The notes beneath the pieces were generated by a model. It ran no database searches. It saw nothing but the letters and a program-made list of their open reading frames with translations, and was not told where the DNA came from. A stretch of DNA of 64,000 nucleotides from assembly GCA_964420125.1 (NCBI GenBank), contig CAYQQQ010000010.1:62001-126000 (forward strand), in the 5' to 3' direction. The translations under genes were made by a program, and so were the position numbers. This stretch comes from CAYQQQ01 sp964420125 (GTDB lineage Bacteria > Actinomycetota > Acidimicrobiia > Acidimicrobiales > Microtrichaceae). Numbering within the stretch: position 1 is the first letter of the stretch; each line of letters opens with the position of its first letter. Positions 23,429-31,626 of the stretch are shown here, piece by piece.

Positions 23429-25183
23429 CTAATGGGGGCCGATCGGCCGTTCGATGAGCTCGCCCGATCCCGAGCCGACCGATGGGTCAGCACTCAGCGA
23501 GCCGTAGCGAAGAGCTCTCGTTCGAGATCCGGGGCCTGTCGGGTGGTGAGGGGACCCACAACCCTGCGCGGGCGGTGGCTTCAGGCGCCTGACCAGCACC
23601 ACCCCACCCCAGGTGGCGCTGGCTGCCATGGGCAGCACCAGGACCCACCAGTGCCGTGACACGCCTTGCTTGGGAAGCAGGATCCACCAGATGTCAAGGT
23701 ACGGCGGCTTCCAGAACCACTGCTGGCGTTCGGTCTGTCCGGCAGGGAAGGCGCGATCTGGGGCCTCTCCCGGGCGGGTTGCACCGAAGGTCCTTCGCAG
23801 CGCCTCGGGTAGCAGTTGCGTGTGGGTGAGCTGGGGCTGCCAGGCGAGTTGGTGCTGCATGGCTTCGACGTAGCGCGGGCTCTGATCAGATTCGACCCAC
23901 CCCGTTGCGTCCGGGACGTTGTCGTACGCGTAGGTGACACCGACACCGAAGGACACGGAGGCCCCGAGGAGTCCGGCAGCCAGCAACCCTGCCACCCCAG
24001 CCACCTTCACAGCTGCTCCCCAGCCGCGCATGTCGACGACAGGGGCCGCCAGCACCACCAACAGGGGGAGGACGATCTGCACGTATCGAGGACCCCAGGC
24101 CGAATCACCCGCCCAGTAGGGGACCTGCGAGTAGAAGAGGGTGTTGGTCACCACGATGGCGAGGATCAGGCCCGTCTCGACTGGCTTGGTCTTGAAGCTG
24201 CGCCATGACCCCACCAACGCCACGGCCACAATCGGTGCGTAGAGGAAGATGCTCTTGCCCGAGCTGAAGAAGTGGTTCACGAACCCACGCAGCACCGGAT
24301 AGGTGTAGGGCACGTTCTCGTACCCGAGATCGGTCGCGCTGCCGAATCTCCAGTAGTTCGTGAGGAGCAGGAGAGAGACCATGAGCGACACGCCGACTCC
24401 GAAGACCACACCGGTCAGAGCAGCCGTCCGCCATCCCCAGCGTCGCATCGCGTTGACGAGCAGGTAGATCCCGATCCAAGGGATGAACAAGCCCGCCGAG
24501 GGTCTCACGTGCATGGCGAACCCGATCGCCATGCCTGCAGCCAAGGTCAAGCGGACCCGCTGGCGACCTGTCGTGGTGGACGCCGCATCGATCGAAACCG
24601 ACACTGCGAGGGCAAGGAGCAGCGCGGTCGAGAGCTCGGTGAAGAGCGTCTTCGAATGAGCCCAGGCCATCGTGGCGAAGACGTAGATGAAGCACAGCAG
24701 GAGACCTCCCCGCAGGCTGGCTCCCATCTGCATCGACAGACGGACCACCAGGAGCCCGGTCAGCGCGAGCACGACGGCGTTCGTCAGGAGTGCGATGACG
24801 CGGGCGACCTGATCTGATTCGTTCGTGCGGGCAACGCTCGCCACCACCTGTCCGAGGGCGGTCAGCGGGGTGGCGATGATCGACTGCCCCAAACCCGGGA
24901 CCCCTACGTATGAACCGTCGTCGAGCTCCCGTAGGGAGAGGGAGCCGATGTTGGAGGGAGTGACGTGCAACGAACCGTCGCCCTGGAGGAGTGACTGGGT
25001 GGCCTCCAGCACCGTCTCGTCATCAGAGGAGTAGGTGTGCCCACTCGAGAAGATGGAGAGCACACCGACGAGGAAGGCCAGGAGCGGCACGGCAACACGG
25101 CGCAACGACCGCGTGGGTTCCGGGTCCGGCTCGGACGTGAGGTCTGCCGGCATGGGGTCGTCGTCGGTTTCCGGTCGTGACAT
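23429..25183 (-). CDS. Polytopic membrane protein, GT-C-like
   Basis: A 584 aa protein from the ATG at 25183 (GTG codons at 25186 and 25207 are alternatives). The first membrane helix is at about 29-46. The first extracytoplasmic loop carries SSDDETVLEATQSL, with D54-D55-E56 just after helix 1, the position of the catalytic acidic residues in GT-C enzymes that use polyprenyl-phosphate sugars. About ten further hydrophobic helices follow, with VPYWAGDSAWGPRY in a late loop. The C-terminal tail beyond about residue 540 is hydrophilic. It likely acts on the outer face of the membrane in glycan or lipid modification. The base composition looks slightly less GC-rich than its neighbours by eye. Confidence 0.75.
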   Translation of the reverse strand: MSRPETDDDPMPADLTSEPDPEPTRSLRRVAVPLLAFLVGVLSIFSSGHTYSSDDETVLEATQSLLQGDGSLHVTPSNIGSLSLRELDDGSYVGVPGLGQSIIATPLTALGQVVASVARTNESDQVARVIALLTNAVVLALTGLLVVRLSMQMGASLRGGLLLCFIYVFATMAWAHSKTLFTELSTALLLALAVSVSIDAASTTTGRQRVRLTLAAGMAIGFAMHVRPSAGLFIPWIGIYLLVNAMRRWGWRTAALTGVVFGVGVSLMVSLLLLTNYWRFGSATDLGYENVPYTYPVLRGFVNHFFSSGKSIFLYAPIVAVALVGSWRSFKTKPVETGLILAIVVTNTLFYSQVPYWAGDSAWGPRYVQIVLPLLVVLAAPVVDMRGWGAAVKVAGVAGLLAAGLLGASVSFGVGVTYAYDNVPDATGWVESDQSPRYVEAMQHQLAWQPQLTHTQLLPEALRRTFGATRPGEAPDRAFPAGQTERQQWFWKPPYLDIWWILLPKQGVSRHWWVLVLPMAASATWGGVVLVRRLKPPPAQGCGSPHHPTGPGSRTRALRYGSLSADPSVGSGSGELIERPIGPH

Positions 25184-25358
25184 CACCAGCCCGTCTTCCC
25201 ATCGCACATCACCGTCGGGCCGTCGGACCGAGCTGGCCGGCAGCCCGACGGACCAACGTAGTGCGCGGTGTGGGCGCCCGCGGACTCTCGGTCCCCGAGC
25301 GCTGCATCGACAGGAGCGGGGCCTCTCTCAGGTGCCCATCGAGGCCCCGCGCCGCTCC

Positions 25359-25364
25359 TACGAT
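25359..25364 (+). promoter_or_regulatory. -10 box TACGAT for the 645 aa membrane protein
   Basis: TACGAT lies 36 nt before the ATG at 25401 in the 217 nt divergent gap, giving a leader of about 30 nt. On the other strand, TACGTT (25260 to 25255) is a candidate for the minus-strand membrane protein. Nothing else was seen in this gap. Confidence 0.4.
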
Positions 25365-25400
25365 GAGCGCCAGCCGAGCGCGACCCCTCGGCGGTGCCGT

Positions 25401-27338
25401 ATGCCCCAGTACATCCTCGCCTCGATCACCTGGACGCTCCTCGTCGTGCTGCCGGGGTACGTGCTGCTGGCGGCTCTTGTGCCCCAGCTGCGGGAGGATC
25501 GGATCCTCGCGGCCTCTGCGGCACCTGCGGTGTCGTTGGCGATGTGGTTCGTCATCTCGCAGACCCTGTCCATCATCCACGTCCCGCTCTGGCCGCTGAT
25601 GCCTCTCCTGGGTGTCGTGGCGGTCCTCGCCCTCTTGGCAGCAGCCGCCAGGCGCCGTGCCACAGAGGGGACTCCGGTTGCAGGCCGGGTCGAGCGCAGC
25701 GATTCCGCGGGGACGCTGCCGGTGCTCGTGCTCGCTCTCAGCATCTGCGTCGGGGTCGCCATCTGGGCCGTCGGAGTTCGGGGCCAGCCCGATCCACCCC
25801 CTTCTCGCGACGCCGAATACCACGCCGTCTTCGTCAAGAGGATCATCGACTCGGGAAGTCTCGACCCCGGTGAGGTCCTCGTGAGCGACCCCGTGACCGA
25901 GCAGCCGATCGGCGAGTTCTACCCCCTCGCGATGCACGGCGTGATCGCGATGCAGAGCAAGCTCACGAGCCTTGACATAGGTCTCCTGCTCACGTCGTGG
26001 ACGGTGCTGTTCGGCGCTGTCGTGCTGCCGGCAGGGCTCTACGCCTTGGTGCGCCGGCTGCTTCCGCGGGATGAGCTCGCAGCAGGGTTCGCAGCCCTCG
26101 TGATCCCGTTCTCGGCACTCCTCCCGTACCACCCTGCCGGATGGGGCGGCGTCCCGACGGTCGTGGGGTTCGCCATGGTCCCAGCAGCCTTGGCGCTCAT
26201 CGGACTGTCCGGTGACCAGCCGCTACCTCGGTGGTGCTGGCGAGCAGCGGCCGCGACCGCTTGCGTCGGGTTGGCGGCAACTCACACCTCCCAGGCTGCC
26301 TTCCTCGCCGTGATCACGCTCATCACGGAGGCCGCCCAGTGGTGGAGGGGTGAGAGGAGCTGGTCGGCGGCACGGGCTCGGTCCCTCAACCTGCTGATGA
26401 TCGCCGCCATCGCCGCCTTGCTGTACTTGCCTGATCTGATCCGACTGTCATCCGCGGTCGCAGAACGGGAGGATGTGCTGGACGAGCCGTTCACCACCAC
26501 GGCGGACGCTCTGGGGCGGCTCCTCACGTTCTCCTATCCCAACACCGACCTTCCGCAGCCCGCCCTCGTCGCCCTGGTGCTGGCGGGGCTGTGGCTGTCC
26601 ATCCGAAACCGGGTGCTGGGCGGATGGGCGCTCTGCCTCGGTGTCACCGTGGCGCTCTTCATGTCGACCATGACGGCCGACGCACCATGGCATCTGCTCC
26701 GGCCGCTGACCGTTCCCTGGTACTCGTCGACGTGGCGGACGGTCTACAACGTGGCCTTCGTCGCCGTCGTCTTCGCCGGCTATGCGTTGTACGAGGTGGC
26801 CAGGGGGCTGCAGTGGGTCCTTGCCGGCCGACTTCCGCGGGAGCGCCTCGTGGCCGCAGCTGTGACGACCTTCGCGTTCCTCCTGGCCGCAGCGGCGACC
26901 ACGGTAGGTCAGCCCATCGGCGTCGTGCGGGACACGTGGTCTGCCAGCTCGCGCCCGACGGCCGACATGCTCGCAGCGTTCGACTACCTGCGAGCCAACA
27001 CGGCTCCTGGTGAAGCCATCCTCAACGACGACCTTGACGGGTCACCGTGGATGTATCCATCCGCGGGCCTCCACCCGTTGCTCGCGATCGAGGACGGTGG
27101 AACCACGGAGCACACGAAAGACGAGCGCGCCTACCTCATCGCCAACATCGGCAGCTACGACGTGGATCCTCGGGTGCGCGCGCTGGTGGAGAAGTACGGG
27201 GTCAGGTACGTGCTCGTGGTCGACCGAAGCTGGTTGGGCTACCAGCAACGGACGAACCGACAGTCCCTTCTCGATTCGGACGCGCTGCGAGAGGTCTACT
27301 CGGCGGGTACGGCTCACGTGTTCGTCATCCAGCGGTAG
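25401..27338 (+). CDS. Polytopic membrane protein, DUF6541-like
   Basis: A 645 aa integral membrane protein. Helices start at the N-terminus (ILASITWTLLVVLPGYVLLAA). The first large loop has SRDAEYHAVFVKRIIDSG near residue 137. A WRTVYNVAF segment lies near the last helices, and a soluble C-terminal part of ~120 residues contains SPWMYPSAGLHPLL and DPRVRALVEKYGVRYVLVVDR. The same landmarks occur in the protein at 36885-38936, so the two are paralogues. Proteins of this actinobacterial family are of unknown function but resemble GT-C enzymes in layout. It starts divergently from the other GT-C-like gene and ends 84 nt before wzm. Confidence 0.78.
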   Translation: MPQYILASITWTLLVVLPGYVLLAALVPQLREDRILAASAAPAVSLAMWFVISQTLSIIHVPLWPLMPLLGVVAVLALLAAAARRRATEGTPVAGRVERSDSAGTLPVLVLALSICVGVAIWAVGVRGQPDPPPSRDAEYHAVFVKRIIDSGSLDPGEVLVSDPVTEQPIGEFYPLAMHGVIAMQSKLTSLDIGLLLTSWTVLFGAVVLPAGLYALVRRLLPRDELAAGFAALVIPFSALLPYHPAGWGGVPTVVGFAMVPAALALIGLSGDQPLPRWCWRAAAATACVGLAATHTSQAAFLAVITLITEAAQWWRGERSWSAARARSLNLLMIAAIAALLYLPDLIRLSSAVAEREDVLDEPFTTTADALGRLLTFSYPNTDLPQPALVALVLAGLWLSIRNRVLGGWALCLGVTVALFMSTMTADAPWHLLRPLTVPWYSSTWRTVYNVAFVAVVFAGYALYEVARGLQWVLAGRLPRERLVAAAVTTFAFLLAAAATTVGQPIGVVRDTWSASSRPTADMLAAFDYLRANTAPGEAILNDDLDGSPWMYPSAGLHPLLAIEDGGTTEHTKDERAYLIANIGSYDVDPRVRALVEKYGVRYVLVVDRSWLGYQQRTNRQSLLDSDALREVYSAGTAHVFVIQR

Positions 27339-27388
27339 CGGAGGGCCTTCGACCCTGATGTGGTTCCGAGTCCACGGTCTGCCACTGC

Positions 27389-27394
27389 TAGCGT
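27389..27394 (+). promoter_or_regulatory. -10 box TAGCGT for the ABC exporter operon
   Basis: TAGCGT lies 28 nt before the TTG proposed as the wzm start (27423). The short leader contains GAGG about 6 nt before the TTG. Because this promoter lies downstream of the alternative GTG at 27360, it supports the TTG start. Confidence 0.4.
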
Positions 27395-27422
27395 TTCGGA
27401 GTCCGCAACCCCGAGGTCCTCC

Positions 27423-28217
27423 TTGTCCGCCCCCTCCCAGGTCTGGCAATACCGCACGCTCATCGGGAATCTCGCCCAGCGGGATCTCAAGTCGAGGTAC
27501 AAGCGGAGCTTCCTCGGCTGGTTGTGGTCGCTGATCAACCCCGCGGTCACCCTCGGCATCTACTCGGTGGTCTTCGGTGTGTTCCTGGGCTCGACCGCAC
27601 CCACGGCCGGCAACGGCACGACGCAGGTGTTCGCGCTGTACCTGTTCTGCGGTCTCGTGGGGTGGAACTTCTTCTCCGGCACCATCAACGGCGGCATCGG
27701 CGCCTTCGCCGGCGCCGGCGGGCTGCTGACGCGCACCTACTTCCCGCCCGAGTGCCCGATGATCGCCTCGCTGATCACCGTGGCGCTCCAGGCTGCCCTG
27801 GAGACCGGCATCCTCGTCGCCTTCATGGTGGGCTTCGGCAACGTCAGCTGGACCTTCCTGCTGGGCCTGCCCATCTTGTTGCTCCTGGGCCTCTTCGCCT
27901 TCGGGCTCTCCCTCATGCTGGGCCTGGGCAACATCCGCTACCGCGACGTCGGGTACCTCGTGGGGGTCGGTCTCCAGGTGCTCTTCTACGCCACGCCCAT
28001 CGTGTACACGATGGACACGCTGCCGGAGTCCTGGCAGCGCGTCCTGCGGCTCAACCCGCTCACGTCCTTCACCTACTCCCTGCGTCAGGCCTTCTACAAC
28101 CTGGACGTCCCGACGGCCTCCAACTGGGCGATGATGGTCGGCTCCGCCGCCGTGAGCCTCCTCCTCGGATGGTGGGTCTTCAGCCGCTACGCGCCGCGGG
28201 TGATCGAGGAGCTGTGA
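27423..28217 (+). CDS. wzm: Polysaccharide ABC transporter permease (Wzm/TagG type)
   Basis: The ABC-2 permease that with Wzt exports a completed polysaccharide or teichoic-acid-like chain across the membrane. The TTG at 27423 gives 264 aa and puts the family landmark LIGNLAQRDLKSRYKRSFLGWLW close to the N-terminus; a GTG at 27360 would add a low-complexity stretch. Six hydrophobic helices follow. The conserved cytoplasmic loop reads RYRDVGYLVGVGLQ, and YATPIVYTMD and LNPLTSFTYSLRQAFY are typical. The stop lies 1 nt before wzt. Confidence 0.9.
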   Translation: MSAPSQVWQYRTLIGNLAQRDLKSRYKRSFLGWLWSLINPAVTLGIYSVVFGVFLGSTAPTAGNGTTQVFALYLFCGLVGWNFFSGTINGGIGAFAGAGGLLTRTYFPPECPMIASLITVALQAALETGILVAFMVGFGNVSWTFLLGLPILLLLGLFAFGLSLMLGLGNIRYRDVGYLVGVGLQVLFYATPIVYTMDTLPESWQRVLRLNPLTSFTYSLRQAFYNLDVPTASNWAMMVGSAAVSLLLGWWVFSRYAPRVIEEL

Positions 28218-28218
28218 G

Positions 28219-29541
28219 ATGAGCGCAATCGTCGTGGAGGGCGTGTCCAAGAAGTTCCGGCTCCAGACCGATCGCGCCCACTCGATCAAGGAGCTGGTCA
28301 CCCGTCGCGACCGCAGCGCGGGAGTGGACCAGTTCTGGGCCCTGCGCGACGTCTCCCTCGAGATCCCCGAGGGCTCGATGTACGCCCTCATCGGCCACAA
28401 CGGGTGCGGCAAGAGCACCCTGCTGCGGTGCATCGCCGGGATCTACCGTCCCACCGAGGGCAACATCGAGGTGAGCGGGCGGATCTCCACGCTGCTGGAG
28501 CTGGGCGCCGGCTTCCACCCCGACCTCACCGGCCGCGAGAACGTCTACATGAACGCCACCATCCTCGGCATGGGGCGCAAGCAGATCGACCGGGTGTTCG
28601 ACAGCATCGTGGACTTCGCCGGCATCGAGGAGTTCATCGACTCGCCGGTGAAGATCTACTCCTCCGGCATGTACATCCGGCTGGGCTTCTCGGTGGCGGT
28701 GCACGTCGACCCCGAGATCCTGATCGTCGACGAGGTGATCGCCGTCGGCGACGAGGAGTTCCAGCGCAAGTGCTTCGACCACCTCTACGGGCTCCGTCGC
28801 CAAGGGGTCACCATCGTGGTGGTGACCCACGGGATGGGCACCGTGGAGACGATGTGCGACGGTGCCACCTGGCTCGACCACGGCGTGGTGCAGATGTCGG
28901 GCGATGCCGGCGAGGTCGCCAGCGCCTACGTCGCCATGGTGAACCGGCGGGAGCACGATCAGCGAGCGGCAGCCGCGGCCGCGCCGGCACGCGAAGAGGA
29001 GGGTGGGGGTTCCGAGGCCGAGGCTGCCGACGAGGGCGAGCGGGTCGCGGAGGTCGAAGAAGCCGGGGGTGAAGCGGCCGAGGACGGCTACGTCCCCGAG
29101 CCGTGGCTGGGCGAAGACGTCCAGATCCTCGATGCGTACTTCACGAACTCGGCGGGGGAGCAGGTGACGGTCGTTCCGACGGGCGATGAGCTCCACCTCC
29201 ACATCCGCTACCGGGCCCATACCGAGGTGGACAGCCCGGTCTTCGGGTTCATCCTCCACTCCGAGAACGACATCCAGATCATGGGTACCAACACGAAGGT
29301 GGGTCGCCTGGGCACGGGCACGCTCCACGGCGACGGCACCGTGAGCTTCACCTTCCCCACGCTCGAGTTGCTGCCCGGCAACTACGACTTCACCATCGGG
29401 GTGAACGACAAGTACGTGCAGCACGTCTTCGATCGGCACCCGCGCCGGTACGCCTTGACGGTGCGGCGGGGAACCCGTCCTCATGCCATCGGCTTCGTGG
29501 AGATGCCGGGCGAGTGGTCGATGTCGACCGACTCGACATGA
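28219..29541 (+). CDS. wzt: Polysaccharide ABC transporter ATP-binding protein with Wzt_C-type extension
   Basis: A 440 aa ATPase partner of Wzm. Walker A GHNGCGKST is at residues 59-67, the signature in YSSGMYIRLGF near 148, and Walker B ILIVDE followed by VIAVGDEEFQRK near 168. The SSGMY signature is that of Wzt/TagH proteins. An acidic Ala/Glu-rich linker (about 250-290) leads to a C-terminal beta domain with ILHSENDIQIMGTNT and LLPGNYDFTIGV, the Wzt_C carbohydrate-binding fold. In O-antigen systems this domain recognises a modified chain end. The next genes are two methyltransferases. Confidence 0.93.
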   Translation: MSAIVVEGVSKKFRLQTDRAHSIKELVTRRDRSAGVDQFWALRDVSLEIPEGSMYALIGHNGCGKSTLLRCIAGIYRPTEGNIEVSGRISTLLELGAGFHPDLTGRENVYMNATILGMGRKQIDRVFDSIVDFAGIEEFIDSPVKIYSSGMYIRLGFSVAVHVDPEILIVDEVIAVGDEEFQRKCFDHLYGLRRQGVTIVVVTHGMGTVETMCDGATWLDHGVVQMSGDAGEVASAYVAMVNRREHDQRAAAAAAPAREEEGGGSEAEAADEGERVAEVEEAGGEAAEDGYVPEPWLGEDVQILDAYFTNSAGEQVTVVPTGDELHLHIRYRAHTEVDSPVFGFILHSENDIQIMGTNTKVGRLGTGTLHGDGTVSFTFPTLELLPGNYDFTIGVNDKYVQHVFDRHPRRYALTVRRGTRPHAIGFVEMPGEWSMSTDST

Positions 29542-29581
29542 GGCGGATCACGGACTCATGGACTCAACGGAGGACACGCTG

Positions 29582-30538
29582 GTGGCGTACCCACGAATGA
29601 AGGCTTCGCTCCGAAGGGCCGCAGCGCCCCTGCTCGATCGACTGGACCGCGTCGATCACCGCATCGAGGCCGTCGAGTCGGCGCTCGCCCGCCAAGAGGC
29701 CGTGCTGGCACAGCTGGAGCGGAAGCTGGATGCTCTCTGGGCTTCCAAGGCGACCGCGATCGGCGACCGTGTGCTCGTCGGCTGCCGGCACCTCGACCTC
29801 GCCTACTACTTCCCCGCCGACGATCGGTTGCTGCTGCCCCAGTTCGTCGTCACCGGCGAGTACGAGCGCACCACGACGGCGTACCTGCTGTCCCATCTCA
29901 GCCCGGACAGCGTGTGCCTCGACGTCGGTGCCAACGTGGGGTACTACACCTGCTTGATGTCACGGCTCTGCTGGCAGGGGAGGGTCATCGCCTTCGAGGC
30001 GGACCCCGAGGTGTTCGACCTGCTCAGGGACAACGTGGGGATCAACTGGTGCGAGAAGGTGGCCGAGCCGCGCAACCTCGCGGTGGCCGACACGTCAGGA
30101 TCGCTGACGCTCTTTCGGCGGATCGGCCGGAGCGGCAACACCAGCATCGCCCAGGTGCCCACGAGCGAGCGGGAGCAGTACGGGGAGCCCGAGTCCGTGC
30201 CCTTCGAGATCGCTTGCGTGACCGTGGACGAGGTAGCCGCCGACCTCGACCGGCTCGACGTGGTGAAGGTGGACGTCGAGGGCGCCGAAGCGCTGGTGCT
30301 GGACGGCATGCGCGAGACCGTCGAGCGACTCAACCCGCTGATCATCATGGAGTGGAGTCCCGACCAGGCGGTCACCGCCGGCGGGTCGGCCAAGGGGTTG
30401 GCGGAGATCGTCGCCGGCCTCGGTCTGCAGGCCCACGTGTTCGAGCTCGACGGAACGCTTCGCGCCATCACCCCGGCGCAGCTGGAAACCCTCACCTACC
30501 AGAACGTCGCGCTCCGCCGTCGAACGGCCTCGGTGTAG
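29582..30538 (+). CDS. FkbM-family methyltransferase with N-terminal coiled coil
   Basis: A SAM-dependent O-methyltransferase. The GTG at 29582 is preferred because GGAGG (29569-29573) lies 8 nt upstream; an ATG at 29558 is an alternative that adds 8 residues. After a basic head, residues ~15-50 form a coiled coil (LDRLDRVDHRIEAVESALAR, then EAVLAQLERKLDAL). The SAM site CLDVGANVGYYTCLMSRL lies near residue 112. VVKVDVEGAEALVLDGM and LIIMEWSP are FkbM hallmarks. It directly follows wzt. Methylation of a sugar hydroxyl in the exported glycan, perhaps at the chain end, is the likely role. Confidence 0.87.
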   Translation: MAYPRMKASLRRAAAPLLDRLDRVDHRIEAVESALARQEAVLAQLERKLDALWASKATAIGDRVLVGCRHLDLAYYFPADDRLLLPQFVVTGEYERTTTAYLLSHLSPDSVCLDVGANVGYYTCLMSRLCWQGRVIAFEADPEVFDLLRDNVGINWCEKVAEPRNLAVADTSGSLTLFRRIGRSGNTSIAQVPTSEREQYGEPESVPFEIACVTVDEVAADLDRLDVVKVDVEGAEALVLDGMRETVERLNPLIIMEWSPDQAVTAGGSAKGLAEIVAGLGLQAHVFELDGTLRAITPAQLETLTYQNVALRRRTASV

Positions 30539-30621
30539 CTGCCGTCGCCCGCCGGGGAACGCAGGTGCGCGTCGACAGGTGCGATACTGGGCGACCGCGA
30601 ACGCTCGTCGGAAGGCAGGTC

Positions 30622-31626
30622 ATGTCGGAGGAGTCCAAGGCGCGCAAGATCCTCGGCCGAGTTCCCGGGGCGCACGCGCTCTCCGGTGGAACGGACCGAT
30701 TGGTCGCAGCACAGCAGGACCGACTGGACGAGCACCAGGCGATCCTGCAGGAGCTCAGCGCGGCGGTCAGCGGGATGCAGCTCCATCTGCCCGACGTGCT
30801 CAACGCCATCGCCTCCCACCACGGTGCGCAACGGCGGCTGAAGCACAACATCGACGAGGTGCAGTCGGACCTCCAGCAGCAGGTCGACTCCCTGCAAGAC
30901 CAGCTCGCGAGCCACCAGCAGCAGATCGCCGACGTGCACCTGCGCTTCGACGACACCGACTCCGGCGTGGGTCCGGCCATCGCTGCCCTGTGGGACAGGA
31001 TCGAGATGGCCCGCAGGGAGCTCCTCTTCGAGATGCGCTACGCCGGCACCGCTCAGCGTGACCCGCAAGGATCGCTGGGCGCTGAGGTGGAAGGGCCACG
31101 GGTGCTGGACGCCGCCAAGATGGAGGGCATGGCCGCCGGCGGACTGCGACTCAACCTCGGTTGCGGTCATCTCGCCCTCGACGGCTACCTCAACGTCGAC
31201 ATGCGTGAGATCCCCGGAGTCGACGTGGTGGCCGAGGTGGGGGACCTGCCCTTCGAGCCTGGCTCCCTCGAGGAGATCTTCAGCGCCCACGTGCTGGAGC
31301 ACTTCCCGCTCGAGCAGCTGCGCCGGCAGCTCCTCCCCTACTGGGTGGACCTGTTGCGTCCGGGTGGCACCTTCCGCGCCGTGGTGCCCGATGCCGAGGC
31401 GATGGTGCGCAGGTATCACGCCGGGGAGATGCCCTACGAGCAGTTCCGCGAGGTCTTCTTCGGCGGCCAGGAGTACGAGGGTGACTTCCACTTCAACATG
31501 TTCACCGTCGACTCCCTGACCGAGCTGCTGAACGAGGCCGGGCTGAACGAAGTGGTGGTGGAAGCGCAGGACCGGCCGAACGGCCAGTGCTTCGAGTTCC
31601 AGGTCGCCGCCACCCGTCCGGCGTGA
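30622..31626 (+). CDS. Class I SAM-dependent methyltransferase with long N-terminal coiled coil
   Basis: A 334 aa protein starting at the ATG at 30622, with GAAGG 6 nt upstream. Residues ~25-135 form a long coiled coil (RLVAAQQDRLDEHQAILQEL, QRRLKHNIDEVQSDLQQQV, DSLQDQLASHQQQIADV). The methyltransferase follows from about 172: LRLNLGCGHLALDGYLNVDM, DLPFEPGSLEEIFSAHVLEHF and DLLRPGGTFRAVVPD. The domain resembles small-molecule or sugar methyltransferases of the Methyltransf_11 type. Its stop overlaps the GTG of the GT2-GT4 fusion gene. The coiled coil is unusually long for this enzyme class. Confidence 0.85.
   Translation: MSEESKARKILGRVPGAHALSGGTDRLVAAQQDRLDEHQAILQELSAAVSGMQLHLPDVLNAIASHHGAQRRLKHNIDEVQSDLQQQVDSLQDQLASHQQQIADVHLRFDDTDSGVGPAIAALWDRIEMARRELLFEMRYAGTAQRDPQGSLGAEVEGPRVLDAAKMEGMAAGGLRLNLGCGHLALDGYLNVDMREIPGVDVVAEVGDLPFEPGSLEEIFSAHVLEHFPLEQLRRQLLPYWVDLLRPGGTFRAVVPDAEAMVRRYHAGEMPYEQFREVFFGGQEYEGDFHFNMFTVDSLTELLNEAGLNEVVVEAQDRPNGQCFEFQVAATRPA

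Noticed and set aside
23429..27338. Recently transferred island judged by lower G+C
   Set aside because: The difference is only by eye and small, there are no mobile-element genes or flanking repeats, and I could not compute composition.
27360..27422. GTG start at 27360 for the ABC permease
   Set aside because: It adds a 21 residue low-complexity head and lies upstream of the TAGCGT -10 box; the TTG at 27423 has GAGG in front.
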